Shown here piece after piece: positions 8,079 through 15,308 of a stretch of DNA of 52,155 nucleotides. The notes under the pieces were generated by a model, which was not told the DNA's origin, ran no database searches, and saw nothing but the letters and a program-made list of their open reading frames with translations. Each line of letters opens with the position of its first letter. The first letter of the stretch is position 1. The DNA is from GCA-2786165 sp964625775. Its GTDB lineage: Bacteria > Pseudomonadota > Gammaproteobacteria > Legionellales > Legionellaceae. The stretch is from contig CAZVEH010000013.1 in the NCBI GenBank assembly GCA_964625775.1, positions 1-52,155 on the forward strand, written 5' to 3'. The translations under genes and the position numbers were made by a program.

Positions 8079-8864
8079 ATGGGGTTTTTAACAGGTAAAA
8101 AGATTTTAATTGTCGGTTTGGCCAGCAATCGTTCTATTGCATACGGTATTGCCAAAGCCTGTCATGAACAAGGTGCAGAGCTGGCTTTTACCTACCAGAA
8201 CGACAAACTGAAAGAGCGTGTAGAACGCATGGCTGCTGATTTTAATGCGACGCTTTTATATCCTTGCGATGTCGCAGACGATGCGCAAATTGATAACGTT
8301 TTTGCACAATTAGGCCGGCATTGGCAACAATTAGATGGTTTGGTTCATTCCGTAGCCTACGCGCCGGCTGATCAAATCAGCGGCAGTTACATTGATCACG
8401 CCACACGTGAAGGATTCCGCATCGCACACGACATCAGTGCGTACAGTTTGGTCGCACTGGCCAAGGCAGCTTATCCTTTGCTACAAGAAACACAAGGGTC
8501 GATTCTGACATTGAGTTATTATGGCGCAGAGAAAGCAGTCCCAAATTATAATGTCATGGGTATTGCCAAAGCCAGTCTTGAAGCAGCCGTACGTTATTTG
8601 GCTGCCAGCATGGGCCCCAAAGGCATTCGAGTCAATGCCATATCAGCAGGTCCTTTAAAAACTTTAGCCGCTGCCGGCATCAAAGATTTTCGTAAAATGC
8701 AGTCAGCTTATGCCGAAGTCACACCCCTGCAACGTAATATCACCATGGAAGAAGTGGGCAATACCGCAGCATTTTTATGCTCCACTCTGGCCTCAGGCAT
8801 CACCGGAGAAGTCATCCACGTTGACGCAGGCTATCATGCAGTGACGATGAGTAGCGTAGAGTAA
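8079..8864 (+). CDS. fabI: Enoyl-[acyl-carrier-protein] reductase (NADH)
   Basis: Catalyses the last step of each fatty-acid elongation cycle, reducing the trans-2-enoyl-ACP double bond with NAD(P)H. It is an SDR-fold protein of 261 residues. Visible are the nucleotide-binding start LIVGLASNRSIAYGIAKA (10-27) and the FabI-specific active site SYYGAEKAVPNYNVMGIAKA with Tyr147, Tyr157 and Lys164, equivalent to Tyr146/Tyr156/Lys163 of E. coli. AGGGG lies 7-11 bases before the ATG. It follows udk directly. An imperfect hairpin (TACCCC.CTCTT / AAGAG.GGGGTA, 8884-8924) downstream lacks a T run and may or may not terminate it. Confidence 0.96.
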   Translation: MGFLTGKKILIVGLASNRSIAYGIAKACHEQGAELAFTYQNDKLKERVERMAADFNATLLYPCDVADDAQIDNVFAQLGRHWQQLDGLVHSVAYAPADQISGSYIDHATREGFRIAHDISAYSLVALAKAAYPLLQETQGSILTLSYYGAEKAVPNYNVMGIAKASLEAAVRYLAASMGPKGIRVNAISAGPLKTLAAAGIKDFRKMQSAYAEVTPLQRNITMEEVGNTAAFLCSTLASGITGEVIHVDAGYHAVTMSSVE

Positions 8865-9016
8865 ACTGCTTAGGCGCTTGTTCTACCCCACTCTTATTCG
8901 GCAACAGCTCAAAGAGGCGGGGTAAACAGCAAGCCATGACACATCATCAATAAAAACAAGCAAGTTTCTTCGACCCTAGAGACAAATCATAAGAATTGAC
9001 ACAAGTTTGGAAAAAT

Positions 9017-10303
9017 TTAGGCTAAAATCTTCTCCAAAACCCGCTCTGCAGCATCTTGTGTGGCTTGAATATCTTTTTCCTGATGCGCAATCGACATAAA
9101 CCCCGCTTCATACAAAGACGGTGCAAAATACACACCCTCCTCTAGCATGCCGTGATAAAACTGCTTGAATAAAGACTCATCAGACGCCGCTATATCTGAT
9201 TGTTGCCATAGGTTGGTATTCTCAGTAAAGCAAAAACCGAACATGCCACCCACAGCCCGGCCCGCAAAAGGAACGTTTCGCGCAGCGCAAACTTCGGCTA
9301 GCGAGGCAATCAAAGCTGTACTCAGATGATGTAACTGCGGATAGAAATCAGGCTTTTCAAGTTCAGTCAGCGTCGCTAAGCCCCCTGCCATCGCCAATGG
9401 ATTACCGGATAATGTCCCAGCTTGATATACGCCACCAGCAGGTGCAAGATACAACATGATATCGTCTCGCCCTCCGACAGCGCCAACAGGCAAACCACCA
9501 CCAATCACTTTACCCAAAGTAGTCAGGTCGGGCTTGATATCATATAGAGCCTGAGCCCCTCCCTGAGCGACGCGAAATCCTGTCATCACTTCATCAAAAA
9601 TTAAAACAGCCCCATGATGATCGCATAGTGCGCGTAAACCTTGAAGAAATTCGGGTTTCGGTAAAACCATCCCCATATTGCCTGCAATCGGTTCCACAAT
9701 CACTGCCGCAATATCTGCAGCATAATGTTCAAATAGACGGGTTGTGGCATCCAAATCATTAAAATCAGCCGTCAATGTATGCTCAGCTGTACTGGGTAAA
9801 ATGCCTAAAGAAGCAGGCATACCTAAAGTCAACAACCCAGAACCAGCTTTTACCAATAAGGCATCACTGTGGCCATGGTAACAGCCATTGAATTTGATGA
9901 TTTTGGATTTGCGGGTATAGCCGCGTGCCAACCGAATCGCAGTCATGGTCGCTTCAGTCCCCGAATTGACCATACGAATTTTTTCAATAGACGGCATGAG
10001 GGTACTGATTTTCTTGGCCAATCGAATTTCTAAATCCGTGGGCGCACCAAAACTCATCCCCAATTGCGCTTGCTCAATCACCGCCGCAACCACCGCAGGG
10101 TGACAATGCCCTAGAATCAAAGGCCCCCAAGATCCCACAAAATCAATATAGCGTTTATCATCCACATCAATCACATACGCGCCCAAGCCCTGTTTGAAAA
10201 AAATAGGCTCGCCACCCACGCCACGAAAAGCTCGAACAGGAGAGTTTACCCCACCAGGGATAATGGTTTGCGCGTCTTTGAACAATTGCTGTGAATAAGT
10301 CAT
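9017..10303 (-). CDS. hemL: Glutamate-1-semialdehyde 2,1-aminomutase
   Basis: A PLP enzyme that isomerises glutamate-1-semialdehyde to 5-aminolevulinate in the C5 route to haem. From MTYSQQLFKDAQTIIPGGVN it has 428 residues, the normal length. The PLP aldimine Lys265 is in LTTLGKVIGGG, and IFDEVMTGFR and NSGTEATMTAIRLAR are the class III aminotransferase-fold blocks. A longer in-frame start exists to 10366, but the ATG at 10303 has AAGG at a suitable distance and the family N-terminus. It is transcribed away from the FlgM-like gene, so 10304-10482 is a divergent control region. Confidence 0.95.
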   Translation of the reverse strand: MTYSQQLFKDAQTIIPGGVNSPVRAFRGVGGEPIFFKQGLGAYVIDVDDKRYIDFVGSWGPLILGHCHPAVVAAVIEQAQLGMSFGAPTDLEIRLAKKISTLMPSIEKIRMVNSGTEATMTAIRLARGYTRKSKIIKFNGCYHGHSDALLVKAGSGLLTLGMPASLGILPSTAEHTLTADFNDLDATTRLFEHYAADIAAVIVEPIAGNMGMVLPKPEFLQGLRALCDHHGAVLIFDEVMTGFRVAQGGAQALYDIKPDLTTLGKVIGGGLPVGAVGGRDDIMLYLAPAGGVYQAGTLSGNPLAMAGGLATLTELEKPDFYPQLHHLSTALIASLAEVCAARNVPFAGRAVGGMFGFCFTENTNLWQQSDIAASDESLFKQFYHGMLEEGVYFAPSLYEAGFMSIAHQEKDIQATQDAAERVLEKILA

Positions 10304-10423
10304 AATATAAATACCTTTTGTGTGACCCCAAGTACCCCATGAGCTTAGTCTCGCTATCGTAAGCACCTAGCTCCATATCGCGTGCTTGGAAGTACAAAAA
10401 ATTAAAAAAACTTCAAAATACCC

Positions 10424-10450
10424 TAAAGTTTTTTCTTTTCCTGCCGATAA
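10424..10450 (+). promoter_or_regulatory. Consensus sigma-28 (FliA) promoter
   Basis: TAAAGTTT (10424-10431), 11 bases, GCCGATAA (10443-10450). This is an exact match in both boxes and spacing to the enterobacterial FliA consensus TAAAGTTT-N11-GCCGATAA. Transcription would begin near 10457, about 25 bases before the FlgM-like ATG and ahead of its GAGGAG ribosome site. The match is direct observation; recognition by a FliA-type factor is inferred. Confidence 0.88.
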
Positions 10451-10482
10451 CTACGCGGAGTATTATAACAGAGGAGTACAAA

Positions 10483-10767
10483 ATGGCCAAAAAACCCCGC
10501 CTTCATGACTCGACATTATCCTTAGAGACCCCACTCTCTCACCAAATTCTAGACCAACTAGATTTTTCTGAAACACAAAAGCAAGTCGCTGCTTTGATGA
10601 AAGCGGTATTACATGAAACCACCCTCAATGAAAACAAAATTTGTTTTATCAAAGAACAGTTAAACGACCATCGATATCAAGTCAATCCCAAAATCATCGC
10701 CGAAAAATTATTAGAATGCGTTGACAATCCCGATCTCACTGCTACAGAATTATCTGTAGAAGTATAA
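10483..10767 (+). CDS. flgM: FlgM-like anti-sigma-28 factor
   Basis: A 94-residue protein whose C-terminal part, NENKICFIKEQLNDHRYQVN (49-68) followed by PKIIAEKLLE (69-78), has the FlgM pattern: a helix with Lys/Ile spacing, a GxYxV-like DHRYQV turn, then an I(A/D)xKLL helix. FlgM binds and inhibits FliA and is normally exported through the flagellum. The N-terminal half is polar and probably disordered, as in FlgM. GAGGAG lies 7 bases upstream of the ATG, and a consensus sigma-28 promoter sits 33 bases upstream. That is the expected autoregulatory circuit and strengthens the call. It is unusual that no flagellar gene is adjacent; the neighbour is hemL. Confidence 0.78.
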   Translation: MAKKPRLHDSTLSLETPLSHQILDQLDFSETQKQVAALMKAVLHETTLNENKICFIKEQLNDHRYQVNPKIIAEKLLECVDNPDLTATELSVEV

Positions 10768-10773
10768 GGTTCT

Positions 10774-10813
10774 AAAAAAACCGAGACCTTCTGGCTTTCG
10801 GGGAGAAGGTCTC
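10774..10813 (-). terminator. Strong intrinsic terminator on the minus strand
   Basis: A perfect 10-bp stem (10783-10792 GAGACCTTCT with 10804-10813 AGAAGGTCTC), an 11-base loop and, on the minus strand, GG plus seven T (10774-10780). It terminates transcripts coming from coordinates above 10813. No gene on that strand is present there, which points to an untranslated RNA. For flgM on the plus strand the hairpin lacks a T run. Confidence 0.75.
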
Positions 10814-10930
10814 CCAACAGAGCAGTGGTCCCCCCAACCGTTCGGCCTGAGGAGGATGCACAGCATCAGGTCTCGAAGGCTTACTTTCGAATACCTTATC
10901 CTATTTGTCGCTGCATAGGGCTCTTCAGGA
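10774..10930 (-). ncRNA. Candidate structured small RNA, antisense-side of the flgM 3' region
   Basis: Bases 10768-11096 hold no supportable gene. On the minus strand the first part folds into several local stems: TCGAA/TTCGA at 10873-10890, CCT..GATGC/GCATC..AGG at 10846-10870, and GGT/ACC around a G run at 10828-10838. It ends in the intrinsic terminator at 10774-10813. G-rich and GGA motifs (AGGATAAGG, TGGGGGGACC, TTGGGAGACC) fall in or next to loops, as in CsrA-titrating RNAs. I do not recognise 6S, tmRNA, SRP or RNase P RNA. The 5' end and promoter are not determined. Confidence 0.35.
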
Positions 10931-10964
10931 CAATTAAAGAGATCGATGTTTTACATAAGTCCTG
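10926..10964. repeat. MITE-like repeat fragment, copy C
   Basis: CAGGAC at the left end and GTCCTG at the right. The right-hand 28 bases (AAGAGATCGATG, then TTTTACATAAGTCCTG) match the complement of the left arm of the intact element at 13073-13196 with about three mismatches. It lies upstream of the RNA candidate and may have supplied part of its leader. Confidence 0.5.
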
Positions 10965-11017
10965 ATCATGTTAGGATCCTAGAGTCATTTGATTCCAGGT
11001 TTATTTTACAAGCATCA

Positions 11018-11046
11018 TACAATATGATCATATTATGATCTATAAT
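11018..11046 (+). promoter_or_regulatory. TATAAT -10 box preceded by a palindromic operator-like site
   Basis: An exact TATAAT lies at 11041-11046, about 50 bases before the ATG of the acidic gene. Directly upstream sits the perfect 14-bp palindrome AATATGATCATATT (11021-11034), with ATCAT (11014-11018) and ATGAT (11035-11039) outer arms. The -35 position has no good TTGACA. A dimeric regulator binding across the -35/-10 spacer is a plausible reading. Confidence 0.45.
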
Positions 11047-11096
11047 TCATGTAGAAACGGTATGTTTTGAGTTTGGACAACACAAAAGGAATTGAC

Positions 11097-11639
11097 ATGA
11101 AAAATAGACATGTTCCTGATATTCAGACACCTTCGGACGAAACCAGCTCAGAAGAAGATGCGTCTTCTTTAAGCCAGTATGATCCAGGTGAGGATGAGTT
11201 CTCTGACCAAGAATTCGAATCCGAACAATTACACATCGACGAGGATCCCTTTTCGCCTGCAGAATCGGAACTGAATAGCGCAACATCAGCTCCGGACATC
11301 TTAAACAGCGAGCATCAGATCCACAGTTATATGGACCATATCGAACAACGCATGTTAGAACTCGAACCCCAGCTGCGTGACACCGAAAACAAAACAACGG
11401 AGATGTTTAAATCTAACGCCACGCTTCTTAATAATCTCTACGGCAAAAATACCACGGGCAACGCTTACAAACAAATACAGTATTGGCGAGACAGAAGCAT
11501 GATCTCAACAAACGTAGCTAAGAAAATAGACATTTTTTTAGATAGGGTACAAAAAGTAATTGATAAGATAGAGAAACTCAAATCCTCTCTGGGCAACAAT
11601 GAAGAAGAACTATCCGCAAAACGTCCAAAACATTCATAA
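11097..11639 (+). CDS. Acidic, coiled-coil orphan; effector-like
   Basis: A 180-residue protein with no family I recognise. Residues 12-60 are strongly acidic and Ser-rich (TSSEEDASSLS, GEDEFSDQEFESE) and look disordered. Residues 72-165 are helical with heptad-like spacing (HIEQRMLELEPQLRDTENK; KKIDIFLDRVQKVIDKIEKL). The C-terminus has an EEEL block 9-12 residues from the end (NNEEELSAKRPKHS), which resembles the E-block of many Legionella Dot/Icm substrates. There is no signal peptide or membrane helix. I start at 11097 (AAAGGA upstream) and not at the TTG at 11067. An operator-like promoter precedes it. Secretion is inference. Confidence 0.6.
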   Translation: MKNRHVPDIQTPSDETSSEEDASSLSQYDPGEDEFSDQEFESEQLHIDEDPFSPAESELNSATSAPDILNSEHQIHSYMDHIEQRMLELEPQLRDTENKTTEMFKSNATLLNNLYGKNTTGNAYKQIQYWRDRSMISTNVAKKIDIFLDRVQKVIDKIEKLKSSLGNNEEELSAKRPKHS

Positions 11640-11644
11640 AAAAT

Positions 11645-11671
11645 CATGACCCGCTAGCATTGCGGGTCATG
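11645..11671 (-). terminator. Terminator for the SDR/isochorismatase unit
   Basis: A perfect 10-bp stem (CATGACCCGC / GCGGGTCATG) with a 7-base loop. On the minus strand it is followed by ATTTTTTATG. It lies 3 bases beyond the SDR stop codon and also just after the converging acidic gene, so it may work in both directions. Confidence 0.75.
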
Positions 11672-11674
11672 CGC

Positions 11675-12418
11675 TTACTGGGGCTGCATCCGTAGAGCAC
11701 CATCTAATCGAATCACTTCGCCATTGATCAAGGTGTTTTCAACCAAATGAACCACCAAAGCGGCAAACTCTTCTGGGAAACCCAAACGTTTGGGAAACAA
11801 CACCGTTGCGCCCAAACTATCTTGAACCTCTTGGGGCATACCCAATAACATCGGTGTGGCCATCAACCCCGGCGCAATGGTATTGACACGAATACCAAGT
11901 CCCGCCAATTCACGCGCGGCAGGCAGGGTCATTGCCACCACCCCCCCTTTGGAAGCCGCATAAGCCATCTGTCCAACTTGTCCTTCAAACGCGGCAATCG
12001 AAGCCGTATTGATCATCACCCCACGTTCATGAGAAAGTCCAACAGGATCCAATCGCGACATAGCATCTGCCATGACGCGCATCACATTAAATGTTCCGAC
12101 CAAATTGATATCGATCACTTGTTTGAATTCACTCAAAGGCATAACGCCTTTTTTATTGACCATACGCCGCGCCGGTGCGATGCCGGCACAATTCACTACA
12201 ATTCTTGGGATACCGATGCTATCTATGGTGTATTGTAAAGCAGCCTCTACAGACTGATCCGAGCTGACATCGCAAGCAATTGCATCATTTTGAGACGCAT
12301 CAACCTGCCTATCCCAAATCATGACTTTGATGCCACGTTGTTTTAAGGCAATTGCGGTTGCTTTCCCCAAGCCCGAAGCCCCTCCAGTCACTACTGCCGA
12401 TTGGTCCATGATATCCAT
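11675..12418 (-). CDS. SDR dehydrogenase, probably 3-hydroxyacyl-CoA dehydrogenase type II
   Basis: A classical short-chain dehydrogenase of 247 residues: nucleotide-binding TGGASGLGKA (11-20), NCAG (76-79), and catalytic Ser140, Tyr153, Lys157 in NTASIAAFEGQVGQMAYAAS. The AFEGQVGQ.AYAASKGG context and the TIAPGLMATPML loop are typical of the HSD17B10-like enzymes that oxidise 3-hydroxyacyl-CoA or 2-methyl-3-hydroxybutyryl-CoA with NAD. The SDR family is certain; the substrate is inferred from that resemblance. It begins 9 bases after the isochorismatase-family gene on the same strand, and a strong terminator follows. Confidence 0.85.
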   Translation of the reverse strand: MDIMDQSAVVTGGASGLGKATAIALKQRGIKVMIWDRQVDASQNDAIACDVSSDQSVEAALQYTIDSIGIPRIVVNCAGIAPARRMVNKKGVMPLSEFKQVIDINLVGTFNVMRVMADAMSRLDPVGLSHERGVMINTASIAAFEGQVGQMAYAASKGGVVAMTLPAARELAGLGIRVNTIAPGLMATPMLLGMPQEVQDSLGATVLFPKRLGFPEEFAALVVHLVENTLINGEVIRLDGALRMQPQ

Positions 12419-12427
12419 AGAGATTCC

Positions 12428-12982
12428 TTAGGTTGAAGACGTAATAAATACCTTACTCAAGGCCTTGAACGCTGGCTTTCCTGCTTGTTCGATCCATTCA
12501 AAAAACACCATGTCTCGTGTGACCAATTGCACACCTGCTTGTTTCATGCGTTTTAAACCATAATGATGATCGAGGTCATGGCGACTGCCGACAGCATCTA
12601 CGACCACGAATACCTCTACCCCAGCCACAAGCAAATCTAATGCTGTTTGCAATACACAGACATGGGTTTCTATCCCCGCCAAAACTGCTTGGCGCTTGTT
12701 CATACTTTGCCAGTGTTTTTGGAAAGAAGGGTCGCGATAACAAGAAAAATAAAGTTTATCGATATCGGTTTTACCTGGCATTAATTTTCGCAAAGGTTCA
12801 ACGGTTTGCCCAAGTCCTTGACGATATTGCTCCGTCACTAGAGACGGAATATCCAGCTCACTGGCCAATCTCATCAACCATTGGCAGTGCGACACCACAC
12901 TATCCACTTGTTGGATATGGGGTGCAAGTTTTTCTTGAACATCAATGATCAGCAAACAAGATTTGTCTTTTTCTAACAACAT
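12428..12982 (-). CDS. Isochorismatase-family cysteine hydrolase (YcaC-like)
   Basis: A 184-residue alpha/beta hydrolase with the family's catalytic triad in place: Asp14 (LLIIDVQEKLAP), Lys76 (DIDKLYFSCY) and Cys109 (GIETHVCVLQTA). The order and spacing match the YcaC/nicotinamidase superfamily. The substrate is not predictable from sequence. The frame is open to 13033, but the ATG at 12982 has AGGGAGAAGAG just upstream and gives the family N-terminus. It is the first gene of a two-gene unit with the SDR gene. Confidence 0.85.
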   Translation of the reverse strand: MLLEKDKSCLLIIDVQEKLAPHIQQVDSVVSHCQWLMRLASELDIPSLVTEQYRQGLGQTVEPLRKLMPGKTDIDKLYFSCYRDPSFQKHWQSMNKRQAVLAGIETHVCVLQTALDLLVAGVEVFVVVDAVGSRHDLDHHYGLKRMKQAGVQLVTRDMVFFEWIEQAGKPAFKALSKVFITSST

Positions 12983-13072
12983 GCTCTTCTCCCTAAGACT
13001 CACAGGTTGATCGATATCAATCACCTGTAGCATACGATTTTTTCTGGAATTCGGCTAGGACATCTTTTCTGT

Positions 13073-13196
13073 CAGGACTTACGCAAAACCTCGATCTCTT
13101 CGTTAAGTTTTATGTTTAATTCGGTCATTTAGTATACCTAAACTCCCTCATTAAAAACAAAACTTGCCTCGACCTCGAGGTTTTGCGTAAGTCCTG
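13073..13196. mobile_element. Intact 124-bp MITE with perfect 22-bp terminal inverted repeats
   Basis: The left end (13073-13094, beginning CAGGACTTACGC) and the right end (13175-13196, ending GCGTAAGTCCTG) are perfect 22-bp inverted complements. The element is flanked by a 5-bp direct repeat TCTGT at 13068-13072 and 13197-13201, as expected of a target-site duplication. No coding capacity is present, so a transposase would have to act in trans. Related degraded copies lie at 2500-2550 and 10926-10964. The element sits between the isochorismatase-family gene and rdgC. Confidence 0.82.
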
Positions 13197-13308
13197 TCTG
13201 TTCCTCCTATTCAACTTGACGTATAAATTTCATCAATTGATCTCGCAACAAAAGGCAAGTTGCGTTATGCTTTGCGCATTCTCATAGATTCATGGTTTAG
13301 GTAAAAAA

Positions 13309-14232
13309 ATGTGGTTTAATAATGCTCTTGTGTATTCATATCAATTCAACCAATCTCTTGATGATCTCCCTGCTTTGGAGCAAGATCAGCTCAAACCCTG
13401 TCCTGCGCATGCGCGTTTTACGTATGGTTGGGTCTCTCCATTTGATCAAGGACTAACCCATAGTGTTGCTGGCTGCACTCTGATTTGTTTAGGCAAAGAA
13501 GAACGCATCCTCCCGCGTAACGTGATTCAACGCCACGTGACGGAGAAAGTCAAAGCGCTGGAAACAGAACGAGGTTTTCCAGTCAAACGTTCTGAACGCG
13601 CACAAATTGCCGAAGACATCGAGTTTGATTTATTACCCAAAGCTTTTTGTTTGCAAAAAAAGTTATTCGCGCTATTTGACACCGTCCATCAACGACTGAT
13701 TATCAATTCCAGCAGTGTCAATCAAGCAGCACAACTTTTAGCACTGTTACGTAAATCCATCCCAGGCATGCAAATTGAACCCTTGGGCTGCTCTGAAAAT
13801 CTGACCTTACGGTTTAATGATTGGATCAACCACCCGAATGATTTGCCCCCTAATTTTGAATTGGCATCTGATTGCTTACTCACGTCCTTGGACGATGAGA
13901 AAAAACGCTTTTCTTGTAAAGGTGGAGAACTGGCTGAAATTCAGTCTTTGTTGTCTCAGGGATTTGCCGCCAATGAAATTTCATTGATCTGGCATGAGCG
14001 CATTCAATTGACGTTAACTCAAACGCTATGCCTCAAACGTCTCAAATGTTTGGATTACTTACAAGATGATCTGAACGATATTGCCAATATGGATGGAGAA
14101 GAGCATCAACGTGATGCAAAAATCACCCTGCTTTCAGGAGAGTTACGTGGTTTATGCAATAGCATCATCGCTGAGCTTGTTGGCAATCAACCCCTGAAAA
14201 CATCGACCAACGACGCTGTCACTAGCCAATGA
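13309..14232 (+). CDS. rdgC: Recombination-associated protein RdgC
   Basis: A ring-forming DNA-binding protein that limits RecA filament activity; found in beta- and gammaproteobacteria. The 307 residues match the family length. They open with MWFNNALVYSY and contain the conserved GWVSPF segment, ERILPRNVIQRHVTEKV and the RAQIAEDIEFDLLPKAF block. A GGTA-type upstream region gives only a weak ribosome site, but the start is fixed by the family N-terminus. The stop codon overlaps an ATG at 14229 and bamD begins 17 bases later, so the two may be cotranscribed. Confidence 0.93.
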   Translation: MWFNNALVYSYQFNQSLDDLPALEQDQLKPCPAHARFTYGWVSPFDQGLTHSVAGCTLICLGKEERILPRNVIQRHVTEKVKALETERGFPVKRSERAQIAEDIEFDLLPKAFCLQKKLFALFDTVHQRLIINSSSVNQAAQLLALLRKSIPGMQIEPLGCSENLTLRFNDWINHPNDLPPNFELASDCLLTSLDDEKKRFSCKGGELAEIQSLLSQGFAANEISLIWHERIQLTLTQTLCLKRLKCLDYLQDDLNDIANMDGEEHQRDAKITLLSGELRGLCNSIIAELVGNQPLKTSTNDAVTSQ

Positions 14233-14249
14233 TGAATGGACGAATCCCA

Positions 14250-15041
14250 ATGAAACGAATCAATATCCTTGTTGTAATACTCGCGGTTTTATCTTTAAGT
14301 GCGTGCAAACACTGGTGGGGTGGATCTGATGATGAGGACGACGGTCCTTTCCAAGGCATGAACGCGCAACAAATCTACACCGAAGCCAAAGAAAATTTGG
14401 CAAAAAAGCAGTATTCAGAAGCCATCAAACGGTTAGAAGCGTTGGACACCTTGTATCCATTCCACGATGATGCCGAACAAGCAGAAATTGATCTGATCTA
14501 TGCGTATTTCAAAAAAGAAGATTATGCTTCCACTGCGGCTACAGCAGAACGATTTATCCACTTATATCCCAGAGCAAAGAATGTTGATTATGCCTACTAC
14601 ATGAAAGGGTTGGCAAACTTCAGCCAAGTCAGAGGGGCATTGGCTAATTTCCTCCCAATGGACCAAGCCACTCGCGATCCGGGTACACAATCACAAGCGT
14701 ACTCTGATTTTGCATCCCTGGTGCAGAAGTTTCCAAACAGCAAATATAAGCCTAATGCTTTGCAGCGCATGATTTATTTACGCAATATGTTCGCTCAGCG
14801 AGAACTGCATGCTGCGTATTATTATTATGATCGTAGAATGTTTGTGGCCGCCGAAGAGCGCGCCAGTTATGTGCTTAAAACCTATCCGCAAGCCCCAAGC
14901 GCACAAGAAGCGCTGGCGGTGGTATATTTTTCCAATTTGGCTTTGGGCCTCAATGATGCGGCGAATGACGCCTTACGTGTGTATCGTGCAACCTATCATA
15001 GCAATCCCAAAAAAATCCGAGAACATTCGCAAGAAATATAA
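14250..15041 (+). CDS. bamD: Outer-membrane assembly lipoprotein BamD
   Basis: An essential lipoprotein of the BAM complex that folds beta-barrels into the outer membrane. From MKRINILVVILAVLSLSAC it has a lipoprotein signal with lipobox LSAC (Cys19), an acidic linker (DDEDDG) and about five TPR units, including YTEAKENLAKKQYSEAIKRL and YASTAATAERFIHLYPRAKN. VDYAYYMKGLANF and KYKPNALQRMIYLRN are characteristic of BamD/ComL. The upstream ATG at 14229 would add seven residues before the signal; 14250 is preferred. The likely clients in this window are the two beta-barrels at 1.8-3.4 kb. Confidence 0.93.
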   Translation: MKRINILVVILAVLSLSACKHWWGGSDDEDDGPFQGMNAQQIYTEAKENLAKKQYSEAIKRLEALDTLYPFHDDAEQAEIDLIYAYFKKEDYASTAATAERFIHLYPRAKNVDYAYYMKGLANFSQVRGALANFLPMDQATRDPGTQSQAYSDFASLVQKFPNSKYKPNALQRMIYLRNMFAQRELHAAYYYYDRRMFVAAEERASYVLKTYPQAPSAQEALAVVYFSNLALGLNDAANDALRVYRATYHSNPKKIREHSQEI

Positions 15042-15121
15042 TCGTTGGGCGCAAGCCCAACCCATTTTTCATCGTAAAAAATTGTCACACATCAACAAAA
15101 GCATAGATTTTAAAGAAAGTG

Positions 15122-15149
15122 TTTGCATGAAAATTCGCTCTGTTATAAA
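15122..15149 (+). promoter_or_regulatory. Promoter of tRNA-Ser
   Basis: TTTGCA (15122-15127) and TATAAA (15144-15149), separated by 16 bases, lie just upstream of the tRNA. The predicted start is about two bases before the first tRNA base. Confidence 0.5.
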
Positions 15150-15158
15150 ATCCGCAAC

Positions 15159-15246
15159 GGAGAGGTGGCAGAGCGGTCGAATGCGGCGGTCTTGAAAACC
15201 GTTGAAGGGCAACCTTCCCAGGGTTCGAATCCCTGTCTCTCCGCCA
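15159..15246 (+). tRNA. tRNA-Ser (anticodon UGA)
   Basis: A complete class II cloverleaf: acceptor GGAGAGG with TCTCTCC, anticodon stem GCGGT/ACCGT around loop CTTGAAA (anticodon TGA at 15193-15195), a long variable arm (GAAGGGCAACCTTC) and a T-arm with GGTTCGAATCC. The discriminator is G at 15243, and the CCA end is encoded (15244-15246). The long variable arm and the UGA anticodon define tRNA-Ser, reading UCN codons. No integrated element is seen beside it. Confidence 0.96.
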
Positions 15247-15308
15247 AACACCCCGTTCATAGTCGAAAAAACCCAACTCAATTCATCCTTCTGCCCTAGA
15301 GAACAATC

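Noticed and set aside
8884..8924. Imperfect hairpin after fabI as a terminator
   Set aside because: The stem has two interruptions and no T run follows on either strand, so I mention it only under fabI.
14809..15195. A 128-residue plus-strand frame running through the end of bamD into the tRNA
   Set aside because: It is a shadow frame of bamD and crosses a structural RNA gene.
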